Translations under genes and position numbers: made by a program
From: Shewanella sp.
GTDB taxonomy: Bacteria; Pseudomonadota; Gammaproteobacteria; Enterobacterales; Shewanellaceae
Direction of reading: 5' to 3'
Length of the DNA: 8,844 nucleotides
Assembly (NCBI GenBank): GCA_004195335.1
Contig: SDWK01000749.1
Span: 1-8,844 of the forward strand
The notes under the pieces: generated by a model
The model's input: only the letters and a program-made list of their open reading frames with translations
The model's database searches: none
Told to the model about the DNA's origin: nothing
Shown: piece after piece, positions 7,568-8,844 of the stretch
Layout of the letters: the number at the start of each line of letters is the position of its first letter
How positions within the stretch are numbered: the first letter of the stretch is position 1

Positions 7568-7575
7568 CCTCCTAA
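7568..7575 (-). promoter_or_regulatory. Strong ribosome-binding site for the first tadE-like gene
   Basis: The minus strand reads TTAGGAGG, followed by five bases and the ATG at 7562. It is the best Shine-Dalgarno in the window and shares bases with the TAG stop of the TadG-like frame. It means that tadE can be translated well even if the truncated tadG upstream is not. Confidence 0.8.
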
Positions 7576-8594
7576 GAATCCGGACTATCGGGATCGCGAT
7601 AGAGCACAATCGTCGAGGTGTTACTGACAAAACTAGCGTCTAACGAGGCTGCACCTTCACTTTCGCAAGTTCTTGAAAATTCACCAACAACATAAGCTTC
7701 TTTGCCTTTCTGTATGACCTCTTGCGCCAAAAAGAAACAACCTATGCCAACCGTTGTAATGTCATTGGCACCATTGGTCAAGCCATCACAGATGCCGATC
7801 ACTACTGGTATTTCTCGGCGACCTGCTGTTGTTGTTGAGTCATTACGTAAAATATTACCAGTATAACTATCATCAGGACAGCTAGATGGAGGGACTGCAC
7901 CTTCTCCAGGAGGTAGATACTGATCGTAGTGATAATAGTCAATAATATCATTATCAAGATCGACAGGGACTCCCTCATCGTTAACAACTACCTTCCCTTC
8001 ATCATCAACCAATATCCTTTCACCTTGGCAAAGGTCTTCATCCCTTTGGTGATCGATTGAGTTAGTACCTGCTTTCCATTCACCAAATCGAGTGTTTAAA
8101 CCTTGCGCTACAGGGCCAACATTCCCACCCGGTTCTGTTGGGACGACATCACCCGGTTTAACACATTGATTAGGCACAAAGTCACCCGCGAGGGCTAGCT
8201 TCATATCCTTCGCCCCTTTGCTACCATCGAGCCGCAGCAACTGGAAATTACCGGGTCCTATGGCCTTATCCTGATTAGCCCCCGCCTTCATCACGAATAT
8301 TTCATTCAGAGGGATACCGAATGGCTTTCCCTCGACCAGCAGCTCAGGTAAGTTAGGTTCAGGGTAATAACCACAAACCATCATGGGAACGACTTTATTC
8401 AGGCACTCAATATCTGTACTTCTACCTGCCACCGCTGACGCCCTAACCAATTTATTAAAGTTTATTATTTGAGCGATGAAATTATCCAGGCCAACATTCT
8501 CAATACGGACACGGACGTACTTAGTGCCTTCATCTAAGACGGGGTTAAAAGGATCTGGCCACTCTGAAAACTCAATAAACAGATTGGGTGCCAC
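7572..8594 (-). CDS. TadG-like pilus assembly protein, N-terminally truncated (possible pseudogene)
   Basis: The 340-residue frame matches the C-terminal part of TadG-related proteins of Vibrio/Shewanella type. Family patterns I recognise are YVRVRIENVGLDNFIAQI (26-43), RASAVAG (51-57), VVPMMVCGY (68-76), AIGPGNFQLL (111-120), NVGPVAQGLNTRFGEW (158-173), RREIPVVIGICDG (259-271) and GIGCFFLAQ (283-291). Eight cysteines (64, 74, 144, 189, 239, 269, 286, 310) could form periplasmic disulfides. The normal N-terminal region, with a pilin-like membrane helix and about 70 more residues, is absent. The first possible start is GTG at 8594. It has no Shine-Dalgarno and falls inside conserved sequence, since TadG-like residues continue upstream to about 8650-8700. 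Without a signal or anchor this product would stay in the cytoplasm. I read it as a remnant, although no stop or frameshift is seen downstream. Confidence 0.8.
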   Translation of the reverse strand: MAPNLFIEFSEWPDPFNPVLDEGTKYVRVRIENVGLDNFIAQIINFNKLVRASAVAGRSTDIECLNKVVPMMVCGYYPEPNLPELLVEGKPFGIPLNEIFVMKAGANQDKAIGPGNFQLLRLDGSKGAKDMKLALAGDFVPNQCVKPGDVVPTEPGGNVGPVAQGLNTRFGEWKAGTNSIDHQRDEDLCQGERILVDDEGKVVVNDEGVPVDLDNDIIDYYHYDQYLPPGEGAVPPSSCPDDSYTGNILRNDSTTTAGRREIPVVIGICDGLTNGANDITTVGIGCFFLAQEVIQKGKEAYVVGEFSRTCESEGAASLDASFVSNTSTIVLYRDPDSPDS

Positions 8595-8611
8595 TTGGGT
8601 TAGGTTATAAT
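8584..8611 (+). promoter_or_regulatory. Candidate promoter of the esterase gene
   Basis: A perfect TATAAT lies at 8606-8611, with TTGGGT (3/6 match to the -35 box) 16 bases upstream at 8584-8589. It would give a leader of about 50 bases before the ATG at 8668. The boxes sit inside the antisense of the tadG frame. This could be a chance match. Confidence 0.35.
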
Positions 8612-8729
8612 CGACAACAGAGAGGTTGACGCCATTATCTAACTCACTATTCCTTTGGGTTGATATTATGTCTATTCTAAAATTTTTAACCGCTTCATCT
8701 CTAACGCTATTACTTAGCCTTTTTAGCCA
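8595..8729 (-). pseudogene. Open in-frame extension of tadG upstream of its first possible start
   Basis: The tadG frame stays open for 45 more codons, from the GTG up to a TAG stop at 8732-8730. The encoded residues include DEAVKNF, then RNSELDNG, then NLSVVDYNL. This resembles the stretch that follows the membrane helix in TadG proteins (an AxxxF helix, then an NxEL turn, then a beta strand). There is no ATG, GTG or TTG codon in it. It therefore looks like former coding sequence that has lost its 5' end. It lies antisense to the start of the esterase gene. The homology is by eye and is weaker towards 8729. Confidence 0.55.
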
Positions 8730-8844
8730 CTATTCGTATGCTCAATTTACAGAGTTAAAACGTTTTAATGAAAATCCGGGCAACCTTAGTGCCAGTTATT
8801 TTTCTCCCAAAATTGCACGCCCTAGTATCGTGGTGTTGTTACAT
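8668..8844 (+). CDS. Secreted esterase, probably PHB depolymerase/feruloyl esterase family (3' end cut by window)
   Basis: Only the first 59 residues are visible. Residues 1-25 form a typical Sec signal peptide: MSILKF, a hydrophobic core with LTLLLSLF, and a likely cut after YSYA, before Gln26. The mature part contains FNENPGNLSASYFSP and then PSIVVLLH at the window edge. Together these resemble the start of the alpha/beta-hydrolase family of LpqC/PHB-depolymerase-type esterases, where the strand continues as LLHGC and forms the oxyanion-hole region. The catalytic Ser, Asp and His lie beyond the edge, so the substrate cannot be judged. The ATG is chosen because it gives a normal signal peptide. 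The Shine-Dalgarno is poor, with only a GGG eight bases upstream. The gene is divergent from the Tad block and overlaps the open tadG frame. Confidence 0.72.
   Translation, partial: MSILKFLTASSLTLLLSLFSHYSYAQFTELKRFNENPGNLSASYFSPKIARPSIVVLLH

Larger units (their letters stand above)
916..8594 (-). other. Tad (Flp pilus) assembly gene block, incomplete
   Basis: Eight genes on one strand encode TadG-like, TadE-like, TadE/F-like, TadZ, TadA, TadB, TadC and TadD proteins, in that transcription order. Gaps are 9, -4, 67, 2, 12, 2 and 43 bases, which suggests one or two operons. A complete tad locus also carries flp pilin, a prepilin peptidase (tadV/cpaA), rcpC/cpaB and the secretin rcpA/cpaC. None is present here, and the upstream side is occupied by a divergent esterase gene. 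The block is therefore the export and assembly half only. Confidence 0.9.

Noticed and set aside
7802..7987. 61-residue minus-strand frame with poly-glutamine and a hydrophobic segment
   Set aside because: It lies wholly inside the TadG-like gene in another frame on the same strand. The Q run is the frame-shifted reading of Thr codons, and it has no ribosome-binding site.
8626..8653. TTGACG (8626-8631) with TATTCC (8648-8653) as the esterase promoter
   Set aside because: The -35 box is good but the -10 is poor, and the start would leave a leader of only about eight bases. The upstream TATAAT is a somewhat better, though still weak, candidate.
916..8844. A novel defence or mobile system hidden in the minus-strand block
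   Set aside because: Every gene in the block fits a known Tad component. There are no integrase, transposase, inverted-repeat or direct-repeat boundaries.

Overview
The window looks like the end of a contig from a marine gammaproteobacterium, most likely Shewanella or a close relative. The asparaginyl-tRNA synthetase fragment is very close to my memory of the enteric and Shewanella proteins, the base composition is moderate, and the Tad proteins resemble those of Shewanella and Vibrio. This placement is by recollection, not by a search. The first 19 bases are not genomic: they match the Nextera/Tn5 transposase adapter, so the true sequence starts at about base 20.

Layout: (1) 21-845, plus strand, the 3' part of asnS, followed by a hairpin at 867-890 that can terminate transcription from both sides. 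(2) 916-8594, all on the minus strand, a Tad (tight adherence, Flp-type IV pilus) gene block. In transcription order, from right to left, it reads: a TadG-like protein without its N-terminus, two TadE/TadF-like pseudopilins, TadZ/CpaE, the ATPase TadA/CpaF, the inner-membrane platform proteins TadB and TadC, and the TPR lipoprotein TadD. (3) 8668 to the right edge, plus strand, the start of a secreted esterase, probably of the PHB-depolymerase/feruloyl-esterase family, divergent from the Tad block and overlapping the open frame of tadG.

The Tad genes are tightly packed. They include a 4-base ATGA overlap, gaps of 2 to 12 bases, and Shine-Dalgarno sites that overlap the previous stop codon, so most are probably co-transcribed and translationally coupled. 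The one larger gap before the ATPase module (67 bases, before tadZ) holds a palindrome/hairpin and a possible promoter. TadZ should place the machine at the pole, TadA powers it, TadB/TadC form the membrane platform, TadD is an outer-membrane-anchored TPR protein, and TadE/TadF/TadG-like proteins are minor pilus or assembly components.

The main oddity is what is missing. There is no flp pilin, prepilin peptidase (tadV/cpaA), rcpC/cpaB or secretin rcpA/cpaC, and TadG lacks its N-terminal membrane segment, a convincing start codon and a ribosome-binding site. The block seems to have been cut at about 8650-8730, where it meets the esterase gene. That could be a real deletion or rearrangement, a split locus with the other half elsewhere, or an assembly chimera. 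I see no CRISPR array, tRNA, rRNA, insertion sequence or obviously new system. No stretch over 300 bases lacks a gene.
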